6,220 nucleotides of DNA from Chloroflexota bacterium (GTDB lineage: Bacteria > Chloroflexota > Dehalococcoidia > SZUA-161): contig QIGA01000116.1 in the NCBI GenBank assembly GCA_003229915.1, positions 1-6,220 of the forward strand, read 5' to 3'. Below the pieces are notes generated by a model, which saw nothing but the letters and a program-made list of their open reading frames with translations, did no database searches and was not told where the DNA came from. Positions within the stretch are counted from its first letter, which is position 1. The number at the start of each line of letters is the position of its first letter. Shown piece after piece: positions 1-5,832 of this stretch. The translations under genes and the position numbers were made by a program.

Positions 1-2
1 TG

Positions 3-2213
3 GATAAGAAGCTCGGTTTCTATGTCTGCAGTGGTTGTGGAATTGGAGATAGCCTTGATGTAGACAAGCTATGCGAGGTGGCCACAAGGGAATACAAGGC
101 GAAGATATGCAAAACTCATTCGTTTCTATGTGGTGAAGAAGGAGCCAAACTGATAGCACAGGACATAGAGAAGGGCGTCAACACCGTAGTTGTAGCTGCC
201 TGTTCACCCCGGGTCAAATATGATGTCTTTTCCTATGACCCCTCCATATATCTGGAGCGGGTGAATGTTAGAGAGCACGTTATCTGGACCCATCCACCCC
301 AAGATGAAGATACCCAGATGCTGGCTGAAGACTACCTGCGGATGGGTCTCGCTAGAGCTGAGAAAGCTTCGGTCCCGGAACCCTTCTCAGAGACAATTGA
401 TAAGACTATATTGGTGGTCGGGGGTGGGATATCCGGTATGACCGCTGCCCTTGAGGCAGCCGAGGCGGGATATGAGGTTTGCCTGGTGGAAAAGGAGTCC
501 GCTCTTGGTGGCTGGATGGCTAAACTGTACAAACAGTATCCCAAGCAGCCGCCTTACCGGGAGCTGGAAGATACCGGCATCGATGCCAAGATCAAAGCGG
601 TGGCAGAAAACCCGAGAATCAAAGTCTTCACCGGGACCGAGATCGAGAAGATTGAAGGCGCCCCGGGGATGTTCGACGTTTTCCTGAAGCAAAATGGCTC
701 TCAACCCAGCTTCAGGATTGGCTCCATCGTTCAAGCAACCGGATTTAGACCCTACGATGCCAACAAACTGGATTATCTGGGCTACGGCAAGTATTCCGAC
801 GTGATCACAAACCTTGAGATGGAGGAACTGGCACAGAAGGGCAAGATCATGCGTCCTTCGGATGGTAAGGAGGTTCGGAGTGTGGCTTTCATCCAGTGCG
901 CCGGACAGAGGGACCCTGGCCACTTGCCCTATTGCTCCTCCATTTGCTGCATGACATCCCTGAAGCAGGCGCTTTACGTGATCCAGCAGAGTCCTGAATC
1001 CGAGGCCTATATATTCTATAAGGATATGCGAACGCCTGCCCAATATGAGGAGTTCTACAAGAGAGTGCAGGAGGAGCCCGGGGTCTTCCTGGCCAAAGGG
1101 GATGTACAGGGTATTTCAGAGGATGGCGAGAAGCTGACCGTGGAGGTCTACGATACGTTGCTGGGTGAGGCTATTGCGGTGAATGTGGACATGGTTGTTC
1201 TCGCAGCGGGGATGGTTTCAAGCTCTATGCCCGAAGTGGAACCGCAAGCAGATGCGGCGGCGGCCGAAGGTGAAGCTGATGAGATGGCCCCGGATTCGGG
1301 TCGTTACGCAGCCTCCGCGTTGCGTCTTCAATATCGACAGGGGCCTGAGCTCCCTACCTTAAAGTACGGGTTCCCCGATTCTCACTTCATCTGTTTTCCT
1401 TATGAAACCCGGAGGACAGGTATCTACGCCGCCGGTTGCGTTAGGCAGCCCGAGGACAGTGCGGCGGCAATTGATGATGCTACCGGAGCAGCCCTCAAGG
1501 CGATTCAATGTATTGAACAGGCCGCCAGAGGGAGCGCGGTACACCCACGAGCATGGGACCAGGGTTATCCAGACCTTTTCATGCAAAGGTGCACGCAGTG
1601 CAAGCGATGTACCGAGGAATGTCCCTTTGGCATGTACAATGAGGACGAGAAATTCAACCCTCTGCCCAACCCCACCCGATGTCGCAGGTGTGCCATCTGC
1701 ATGGGCTCATGCCCGGAAAGGATCATCTCCTTTAGCGACTATTCGGTCGACATCATCGGGTCGATGATAAAGGCAGTGAAGGTCCCTGAGGAGGATGAGG
1801 AGAAGCCAAGGGTGATCGCCTTCCTCTGCGAGAACGATGCCTATCCCGCTCTAGATATGGCAGGTATCAATCGTCTCAGCTATAACCCGTACGTAAGGGT
1901 GATCCCGTTGAGATGTCTTGGTTCGGTGAATATTGTCTGGATCGCCGATGCCCTTTCCAAGGGCATCGATGGGATTCTGATGATAGGATGCAAGTATGGC
2001 GAGGACTACCAGTGCCACTTTATGAAAGGGAGCGAGCTGGCAAATACCAGGATGGAGAGGGTTCAAGAGACATTGCAGAGACTTGTGCTCGAATCCGAGA
2101 GGATTAGGGTAGAGCAGCTCTCAATATCAGAGTACAAGCGGTTGCCTCAAATCTTCGATGAGTTCTTAGAGACGATAAATAGAATCGGCCCTAACCCATA
2201 CAAGGACTTCTAG
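3..2213 (+). CDS. qmoB: QmoB/HdrA-like FAD and iron-sulfur oxidoreductase with C-terminal MvhD domain (5' partial)
   Basis: The frame is open to the window edge, so the true start lies upstream; 736 residues are visible, close to the roughly 750 I expect for QmoB. GTG at 78 is not the start, because the 25 codons before it encode family sequence including a CSGCG motif (visible residues 9-13). Domains in order: the N-terminal HdrA-type region with AACSPR (65-70); the FAD-binding GGGISG (140-145); a Cys group CAGQRDPG and YCSSICC (299-316) typical of HdrA; an Ala/Glu-rich low-complexity linker (about 412-430); YRQGPELP, KYGFPDSHFICFPYETRR and GIYAAGC, which I associate with QmoB; two CxxCxxCxxxCP [4Fe-4S] motifs (530-540 and 560-570); and an MvhD-like domain with Cys 609, 638, 663 and 671. 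In Qmo complexes this subunit carries electrons between the quinone pool and APS reductase; in HdrA-MvhD proteins it serves flavin-based electron bifurcation. Partner genes follow on the same strand. The QmoB call rests on remembered family motifs; a generic HdrA-MvhD protein is the alternative. Confidence 0.8.
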   Translation, partial: DKKLGFYVCSGCGIGDSLDVDKLCEVATREYKAKICKTHSFLCGEEGAKLIAQDIEKGVNTVVVAACSPRVKYDVFSYDPSIYLERVNVREHVIWTHPPQDEDTQMLAEDYLRMGLARAEKASVPEPFSETIDKTILVVGGGISGMTAALEAAEAGYEVCLVEKESALGGWMAKLYKQYPKQPPYRELEDTGIDAKIKAVAENPRIKVFTGTEIEKIEGAPGMFDVFLKQNGSQPSFRIGSIVQATGFRPYDANKLDYLGYGKYSDVITNLEMEELAQKGKIMRPSDGKEVRSVAFIQCAGQRDPGHLPYCSSICCMTSLKQALYVIQQSPESEAYIFYKDMRTPAQYEEFYKRVQEEPGVFLAKGDVQGISEDGEKLTVEVYDTLLGEAIAVNVDMVVLAAGMVSSSMPEVEPQADAAAAEGEADEMAPDSGRYAASALRLQYRQGPELPTLKYGFPDSHFICFPYETRRTGIYAAGCVRQPEDSAAAIDDATGAALKAIQCIEQAARGSAVHPRAWDQGYPDLFMQRCTQCKRCTEECPFGMYNEDEKFNPLPNPTRCRRCAICMGSCPERIISFSDYSVDIIGSMIKAVKVPEEDEEKPRVIAFLCENDAYPALDMAGINRLSYNPYVRVIPLRCLGSVNIVWIADALSKGIDGILMIGCKYGEDYQCHFMKGSELANTRMERVQETLQRLVLESERIRVEQLSISEYKRLPQIFDEFLETINRIGPNPYKDF

Positions 2214-2232
2214 TCGACCGAGCGCAAAATCT

Positions 2233-2261
2233 TTGCCTGAGAGACACCAGACCCATTAAAT
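2233..2261 (+). promoter_or_regulatory. Possible weak sigma70-type promoter before the hdrD-like gene
   Basis: TTGCCT (2233-2238) and TTAAAT (2256-2261) are separated by 17 bases, each matching 4 of 6 consensus positions. It lies in the 88-base gap after the qmoB-like gene and could give internal transcription of the two downstream genes. Matches of this quality arise often by chance, so this is only a candidate. Confidence 0.2.
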
Positions 2262-2267
2262 CGCGCG

Positions 2268-2285
2268 CTATTGACTGCACAATAG
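2268..2285 (+). other. Small hairpin immediately upstream of the hdrD-like ribosome binding site
   Basis: CTATTG (2268-2273) and CAATAG (2280-2285) are perfect inverted repeats around a six-base loop. The right arm ends inside the AGGTGAAGGA ribosome-binding region. There is no GC-rich stem or T-tract, so it is not an intrinsic terminator. It could slightly affect translation initiation or mRNA processing, or be chance. Confidence 0.25.
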
Positions 2286-2293
2286 GTGAAGGA
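2285..2293 (+). promoter_or_regulatory. Ribosome binding site of the hdrD-like gene
   Basis: GGTGAAGGA ends 8 bases before the ATG at 2302. This is a good Shine-Dalgarno match at suitable spacing and fixes the start of the 382-residue protein. Confidence 0.7.
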
Positions 2294-2301
2294 AATCTGA
2301 T

Positions 2302-3450
2302 ATGAGCACTACGACTCCCGATAAGGAAACCGTAGACCTTCTGCTGGAGTTGGGTGGCGACACGCTTAAGATTTGCTACCAGTGCGGTGCCTGCACTGCG
2401 ACTTGCCCCTGGAATCTGGTGAGGAGTTTCAGCAATCGCCGAATGATGCATCGGGTGCAGTTGGGCGTGATCGATTTTGGGGATGAAGATATCTGGACCT
2501 GCGTCACCTGCGGTGCTTGCGTTGCGCGTTGCCCGCGAGGGGTAGCGAACATCGATGTCATCAGGGCATTGCGCAAGGTCGTGTCTGAGATGGGGGCGGC
2601 CAAGGTTCCCGACTCTCTTCGCCTCAGCATCAAGAACATCGCCACCGTGGGCAACCCTCAGGGCGAGCCGGAGGAAAAGCGGGGAGTCTGGGCTGAAGAT
2701 GCGGGCGTGAAGCCGTTCACACCGGAGACCGAATTGCTCTATTTCTCCTGTTGCGTCCCGGCGTATGACAGCAAAGTCAGGAGAATCGCTCAATCCACAG
2801 TGGAGGTCCTTAAAAAAGCTGGGATCGATTTTGGGGTCTTGGGGACAAGAGAACGCTGCTGTGGCGAGAGCGTTCGCAGGGCCGGTAGCGAGACGGTATT
2901 TCAGAGTCTAGCGGAAGGCAATATTCAGACTTTTGCTGAAACCAAGGTCAAGAAAGTGGTGGTGAGCTCCCCTCACTGCTACCACACCTTCAAGAACGAA
3001 TATCCGGAGCTTGGCGCTGGATTCGAGGTCATCCACTTCACACAGTTGGCAGCCCAACTCATCGATGAGGGGAAATTGACATTACCCCGCGCAGTCAAAA
3101 AGAAAGTCATCTATCATGACCCCTGTTATTTAGGGCGTCACAATGAAATATATGATGAACCGCGCCATGTACTTGAAGCCATCCCGGGCCTGGAGTTGCT
3201 TGAATTCCCGGATTCGAGGCAGAATGCCCTCTGCTGTGGCGGTGGTGGGGGGAGGGTTTGGATGGAGACCCCAAAGGGGGAGAGGTTCTCCGAATTAAAG
3301 CTGCAGCAGGCTATTGATTCAGGGGCAGATATCCTGGCCGTTGCCTGCCCGTATTGCATGCTCATGTTCGACGATAGCCTTCTATCCATGGACAAAGAAG
3401 GGGTTATTGAAATAAAGGATATTTCGGAGTTGGTCCTGGCAGCGATCTAG
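2302..3450 (+). CDS. hdrD: HdrD-like protein: HdrC-HdrB fusion with two [4Fe-4S] motifs and two CCG domains
   Basis: This 382-residue protein starts at an ATG with a good ribosome binding site. The N-terminal HdrC-like part has two ferredoxin motifs, Cys25-28-31-35 (CYQCGACTATCP) and Cys67-70-73-77 (CVTCGACVARCP). The C-terminal HdrB-like part has two CCG domains: the first has Cys151, Cys186-Cys187-Gly and SPHC at 223-226; the second has Cys275, Cys311-Cys312 followed by five Gly, and CPYC at 349-352. In Hdr enzymes the CCG cysteines hold unusual [4Fe-4S] clusters that reduce disulfides or hand on electrons. No membrane segment or signal peptide is visible, so it is probably cytoplasmic and needs a partner. 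It lies 88 bases after the qmoB-like gene and 10 bases before the qmoC-like stub, as expected for a shared operon. Some sulfate reducers are known to use HdrB and HdrC in place of QmoC. Oddity: the first CxxC of CCG domain 1 reads SxxC. GlpC- or LldE-type oxidoreductase subunits are more distant alternatives. Confidence 0.8.
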   Translation: MSTTTPDKETVDLLLELGGDTLKICYQCGACTATCPWNLVRSFSNRRMMHRVQLGVIDFGDEDIWTCVTCGACVARCPRGVANIDVIRALRKVVSEMGAAKVPDSLRLSIKNIATVGNPQGEPEEKRGVWAEDAGVKPFTPETELLYFSCCVPAYDSKVRRIAQSTVEVLKKAGIDFGVLGTRERCCGESVRRAGSETVFQSLAEGNIQTFAETKVKKVVVSSPHCYHTFKNEYPELGAGFEVIHFTQLAAQLIDEGKLTLPRAVKKKVIYHDPCYLGRHNEIYDEPRHVLEAIPGLELLEFPDSRQNALCCGGGGGRVWMETPKGERFSELKLQQAIDSGADILAVACPYCMLMFDDSLLSMDKEGVIEIKDISELVLAAI

Positions 3451-3460
3451 CGCAGGCAGC

Positions 3461-3718
3461 ATGGACAAACGGTACCTTGTCAGACCGGATAGTAGATTTG
3501 TTAAAGAAGTGATTGGCCTGGGTGGGGATTCGCTGAAGCAATGCTTCCAGTGCGTTACCTGCCCAGTAACCTGTCCGTTATTTTCAGATGACAACCCATT
3601 TCCCCGAAAAGAGATGGTATGGTTGAGGATTCGAGAGGGGGATGAGCTTTCACATCACGCGACCGTGCTATCGAAGGCGAGTTATGCTATGCGAAACCGC
3701 CGTGTAGCCTGTCCCTAA
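3461..3718 (+). pseudogene. qmoC: Truncated QmoC/HdrC-like protein, N-terminal fragment only
   Basis: This is an 85-residue frame from ATG. It begins with a QmoC-like N terminus: GGDSLKQCFQCVTCPVTCP (residues 21-39) supplies one complete [4Fe-4S] motif with Cys28-31-34-38, and NPFPRKEMVW follows, as in QmoC before its second cluster motif. A full QmoC is roughly 380-400 residues, with a second cluster and a cytochrome-b-like membrane domain; neither is intact here. The last 12 residues, SYAMRNRRVACP, keep the spacing of a CxxCxxCxxxCP motif but retain only the last Cys and Pro. The stop (TAA, 3716-3718) overlaps the rsmE stop on the other strand by two bases. It starts 10 bases after the hdrD-like stop with only a weak ribosome binding site, so translational coupling is likely if it is expressed. 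I read it as a remnant, but a functional one-cluster ferredoxin-like subunit is possible. Confidence 0.65.
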
Positions 3719-4458
3719 GCGCTGCCGTCGAGCTCGCCAAATTCGTAAAGTGTGACAGTTGCCGCAACCAATCCAGCGGTCTCCGCCCTCAATATGCGTT
3801 TGCCCAAACTCACGGGCGTGATTCCCCAACTTTGAGCGTACTGTACCTCACCAACAGAAAATCCGCCTTCAGGCCCGACGAAAATGCTGATTTCAGGAGC
3901 GTCCTCGGCTCTCGGCAGGCTCCTCAGGACATCGCCGACACCCCTCACCCCCTCACCCTCCCAGGGCAAAATGGATGCCCCTGCCCCTATCTCGCAGGCC
4001 TCCTTGAACTGGACTAAGCTATGTAAAACGGGCAGCTTTCCCCGCCTCGATTGCTGTGCCGCCTCGACTATAATGTTTCCCCAACGGCTGAGACGGTTAC
4101 TGGTGGGCTCACCTGCCACACACCGTTCACAGACCATAGGAACGAAGCTCATCACACCGATCTCTGTACACTTCTGGAGCACCATTTCGAAACTGCTTCC
4201 CTTGAGCAACGCCTGATACAGCGTGATCCTGGTTCGAGGCTCACCAGCGGCCAGAGCCTTGTTTGTGACTACCCCTTCGAGCCTGTTGCGACCTGTCGTT
4301 CTGAGCTCTACCTCATACTCCCATCCACTGTTATCGAGGACAACTATGTGGTCACCTGCCCCCAGGCGCAGCACATTACGCAGCCGATGAATCAGGCTCC
4401 CCGTGATAGCGACTGTGTTCTCGGCTATGCAATCCTCGGAAAGGAAAAGTCGGTGCAT
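3715..4458 (-). CDS. rsmE: 16S rRNA (uracil-1498-N3) methyltransferase RsmE
   Basis: This 247-residue protein is a normal length for RsmE, a SPOUT-fold enzyme that uses S-adenosylmethionine to methylate U1498 of 16S rRNA in the assembled 30S subunit. The sequence shows an N-terminal PUA-like region (HRLRNVLRLGAGD at 24-36), YQALLKGSSFEMVLQKCTEIG (81-101), VEAAQQSRRGKLP (131-143), the SAM-binding GPEGGF (195-200), and the trefoil-knot segment LGKRILRAETA (218-228). These are the diagnostic motifs in their usual order. The ATG at 4458 gives MHRLF, typical of the family; the ribosome binding site is weak. It lies 83 bases after dnaJ on the same strand, a pairing common in bacteria, and is probably co-transcribed with it. 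It converges on the qmoC-like stub with overlapping stop codons. A Gly-rich stretch at 167-175 (EGEGVRGVG) is encoded by an unusual G-tract repeat. Confidence 0.95.
   Translation of the reverse strand: MHRLFLSEDCIAENTVAITGSLIHRLRNVLRLGAGDHIVVLDNSGWEYEVELRTTGRNRLEGVVTNKALAAGEPRTRITLYQALLKGSSFEMVLQKCTEIGVMSFVPMVCERCVAGEPTSNRLSRWGNIIVEAAQQSRRGKLPVLHSLVQFKEACEIGAGASILPWEGEGVRGVGDVLRSLPRAEDAPEISIFVGPEGGFSVGEVQYAQSWGITPVSLGKRILRAETAGLVAATVTLYEFGELDGSA
3941..3962 (-). repeat. G-tract repeat with quadruplex potential inside rsmE
   Basis: On the minus (coding) strand this reads GGG-A-GGG-TGA-GGGGG-TGA-GGGG: four G-tracts of at least three with loops of 1, 3 and 3 bases. This fits the classical intramolecular G-quadruplex pattern. 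Because it is on the sense strand, the rsmE mRNA would carry it too. It resembles the short CCCTCACCCC-type intergenic repeats seen in some bacteria, here read in frame as a Gly-rich loop. Confidence 0.5.
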
Positions 4459-4541
4459 AACTTTAGACCCCAGGCCCTTCTCAGTTCAGGGGTGTGACAG
4501 GGAACGATACGCACTGCGGAGAACCAACGCGGTCCATACCT

Positions 4542-5666
4542 TCAGGGCACGCCGCCGAAGGTGTCCTTGACCTTATCGAAGAAACTCTTGTTATCCTGAG
4601 GAATCTTAGCCTCATCCAGAGTCCCTGCAAGCTCTTTGAATAGCTTCTTCTGCTTGGTATCCAGAGACTGAGGCGTGACCACATGAACCCTCACCAGTTG
4701 ATCACCCCGCCCATGCCCTCGGAGATGGGGGACACCTTTTTCCTTGAGGCGGAAAATCCTGCCGGTTTGGCACGCCGCCGGTATCTTGAGAGTGGAGTCG
4801 CCATCCAGGGTTGGAATCCCGACCTCATCCCCCAGAGCTGCCTGAGCGAAGTTTATCGGTAGCTCGTAGAAGATGTCGTTTCCGTCTCGTTTGAAGAGCT
4901 TGTGCTTCTGCACTGAAAGGGTAATATAAAGATTGCCCGGAGAGCCTCCGCTCCTGCCAGCATCGCCTTCACCACTCAGCCGAATCTGAGTGCCGCCATC
5001 AACGCCAGCAGGGACCTTAATAGATATCTTGCGTATGACGCGCTCCCTGCCCTGGCCTCTACAGTGCGGACAGGGCCTGGTTATGATCCTGCCCTCGCCA
5101 TGACATTGGCTGCACGCAGTTACATTTACGAACTGGCCAAATATGCTGCGCTGAGCCCGGCGCACTTCACCAGTACCGTTGCAGGCAGGACACCGTTCAG
5201 GTTGACTACCGCGCTCGCTTTTCGTGCCACCACAGACTGAGCACCGCTCAGTACGCACTATCTCGGCCTCTCTCTCGCAACCGAAAACAGCGTCTTCAAA
5301 GGAAATAGTCATACTGTAACGAAGATCACCTCCTTGATGCGGCCCGGCACGCCTGGCTGTACTGGTGCCACCGAAGAAGGCATCAAAGATATCACCGAAT
5401 CCCCCAAAGTCAAAGCCTTCGAATCCTCGGCCGCCGAATCCCTGGGCTCCAGCCTGGCCGAACCTGTCGTAAGCAGCGCGCTTGTCGGGATCGCTGAGAA
5501 CCTCATACGCCTCACTGATCTCTTTGAACTTCTCTTCAGCCCCGTGATCCTTGTTATGATCAGGATGGTGCTTAAACGCTAATTTCCTGAACGCCTTCTT
5601 GATATCCGCCGCGGAGGCGTCCCTGTCGACACCGAGGGCCTCATAATAGTCGCTCTTCTTAGCCAC
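4542..5666 (-). CDS. dnaJ: Chaperone protein DnaJ (Hsp40)
   Basis: This 374-residue protein has the full type I DnaJ architecture. It comprises a J-domain (about 5-70) with HPD at 34-36; a Gly/Phe-rich linker (about 70-100); a zinc-finger region with four CxxC pairs (Cys142/145, 159/162, 185/188 and 199/202); and the C-terminal substrate-binding beta domains (about 210-330) with a short tail. It delivers unfolded proteins to DnaK and stimulates DnaK ATP hydrolysis through HPD, in the cytoplasm. The start is GTG at 5666, giving the family-typical MAKKSDYYEALGV, with GGTGG 6 bases upstream. The first zinc repeat reads CSVCGGTK, lacking the last Gly of CxxCxGxG; the ligands are intact. rsmE follows 83 bases downstream. 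dnaK and grpE are not visible: just upstream lie a promoter and an insertion sequence pointing the other way. Confidence 0.97.
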   Translation of the reverse strand: MAKKSDYYEALGVDRDASAADIKKAFRKLAFKHHPDHNKDHGAEEKFKEISEAYEVLSDPDKRAAYDRFGQAGAQGFGGRGFEGFDFGGFGDIFDAFFGGTSTARRAGPHQGGDLRYSMTISFEDAVFGCEREAEIVRTERCSVCGGTKSERGSQPERCPACNGTGEVRRAQRSIFGQFVNVTACSQCHGEGRIITRPCPHCRGQGRERVIRKISIKVPAGVDGGTQIRLSGEGDAGRSGGSPGNLYITLSVQKHKLFKRDGNDIFYELPINFAQAALGDEVGIPTLDGDSTLKIPAACQTGRIFRLKEKGVPHLRGHGRGDQLVRVHVVTPQSLDTKQKKLFKELAGTLDEAKIPQDNKSFFDKVKDTFGGVP

Positions 5667-5672
5667 GATTTA

Positions 5673-5681
5673 CCACCATCC
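5673..5681 (-). promoter_or_regulatory. Ribosome binding site of dnaJ (GTG start)
   Basis: On the minus strand GGATGGTGG ends 6 bases before the GTG at 5666. The match supports GTG as the true start. Confidence 0.55.
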
Positions 5682-5705
5682 AACCTCGCTTTTTTGCAAC
5701 CTCTA

Positions 5706-5734
5706 ATTATAGCCAACTTACAATTTCAATACAA
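5706..5734 (-). promoter_or_regulatory. sigma70-type promoter of dnaJ-rsmE
   Basis: On the minus strand TTGTAT (-35, 5729-5734) and a perfect TATAAT (-10, 5706-5711) are separated by exactly 17 bases. Transcription would begin near 5699, leaving a leader of about 33 bases before the dnaJ GTG. I see no CIRCE operator (TTAGCACTC-N9-GAGTGCTAA), so HrcA control is not supported. The -35 hexamer lies inside the first of three direct repeats belonging to the adjacent insertion sequence. Confidence 0.65.
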
Positions 5735-5739
5735 GTTGA
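5724..5739 (+). repeat. Direct repeat R0 of the insertion-sequence end
   Basis: TTTCAATACAAGTTGA matches repeat R1 at 14 of 16 positions and R2 at 12 of 16. It overlaps the dnaJ -35 hexamer on the other strand. It may be the outermost transposase-binding site or a chance similarity. Confidence 0.45.
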
Positions 5740-5745
5740 AGTCTC

Positions 5746-5766
5746 TTCCAATACAAGATGAGCCTG
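5746..5766 (+). repeat. Direct repeat R1 of the insertion-sequence end
   Basis: TTCCAATACAAGATGA followed by GCCTG; the copy starts 22 bases after R0 and 35 bases before R2. It matches R2 at 19 of 21 positions. Such an array near an element end, outside the transposase gene, is typical of transposase-binding sites. Confidence 0.65.
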
Positions 5767-5780
5767 GAGGGGATATCGAT

Positions 5781-5801
5781 TTCCAACAGAAGATGAGCCT
5801 G
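5781..5801 (+). repeat. Direct repeat R2 of the insertion-sequence end
   Basis: TTCCAACAGAAGATGA followed by GCCTG. It lies 31 bases before the transposase ATG, so besides transposase binding it could overlap the element's own promoter and allow self-repression. The autoregulation is inference. Confidence 0.65.
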
Positions 5802-5832
5802 AATAGGTAAGGCACCCGTTTATGATTGGGGC

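Noticed and set aside
78..80. GTG at 78 as start of the QmoB-like gene
   Set aside because: The frame stays open upstream to base 3 and encodes family sequence including CSGCG, so the gene begins before the window.
387..1043. 218-residue open frame on the minus strand
   Set aside because: It lies wholly antisense to the QmoB-like gene, has no recognisable domain and no ribosome binding site I could support.
2191..2793. 200-residue open frame on the minus strand
   Set aside because: It is antisense to the HdrD-like gene, whose motifs are clear; the product resembles nothing known to me.
4051..4497. 148-residue open frame on the plus strand opposite rsmE
   Set aside because: It is a shadow of the well-supported rsmE reading frame, with no motif.
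5334..5582. Plus-strand open frame opposite dnaJ
   Set aside because: It is antisense to the J-domain and Gly/Phe region of dnaJ; its composition reflects that region.
5667..5832. CIRCE/HrcA operator upstream of dnaJ
   Set aside because: I searched for TTAGCACTC and GAGTGCTAA by eye on both strands and found neither.
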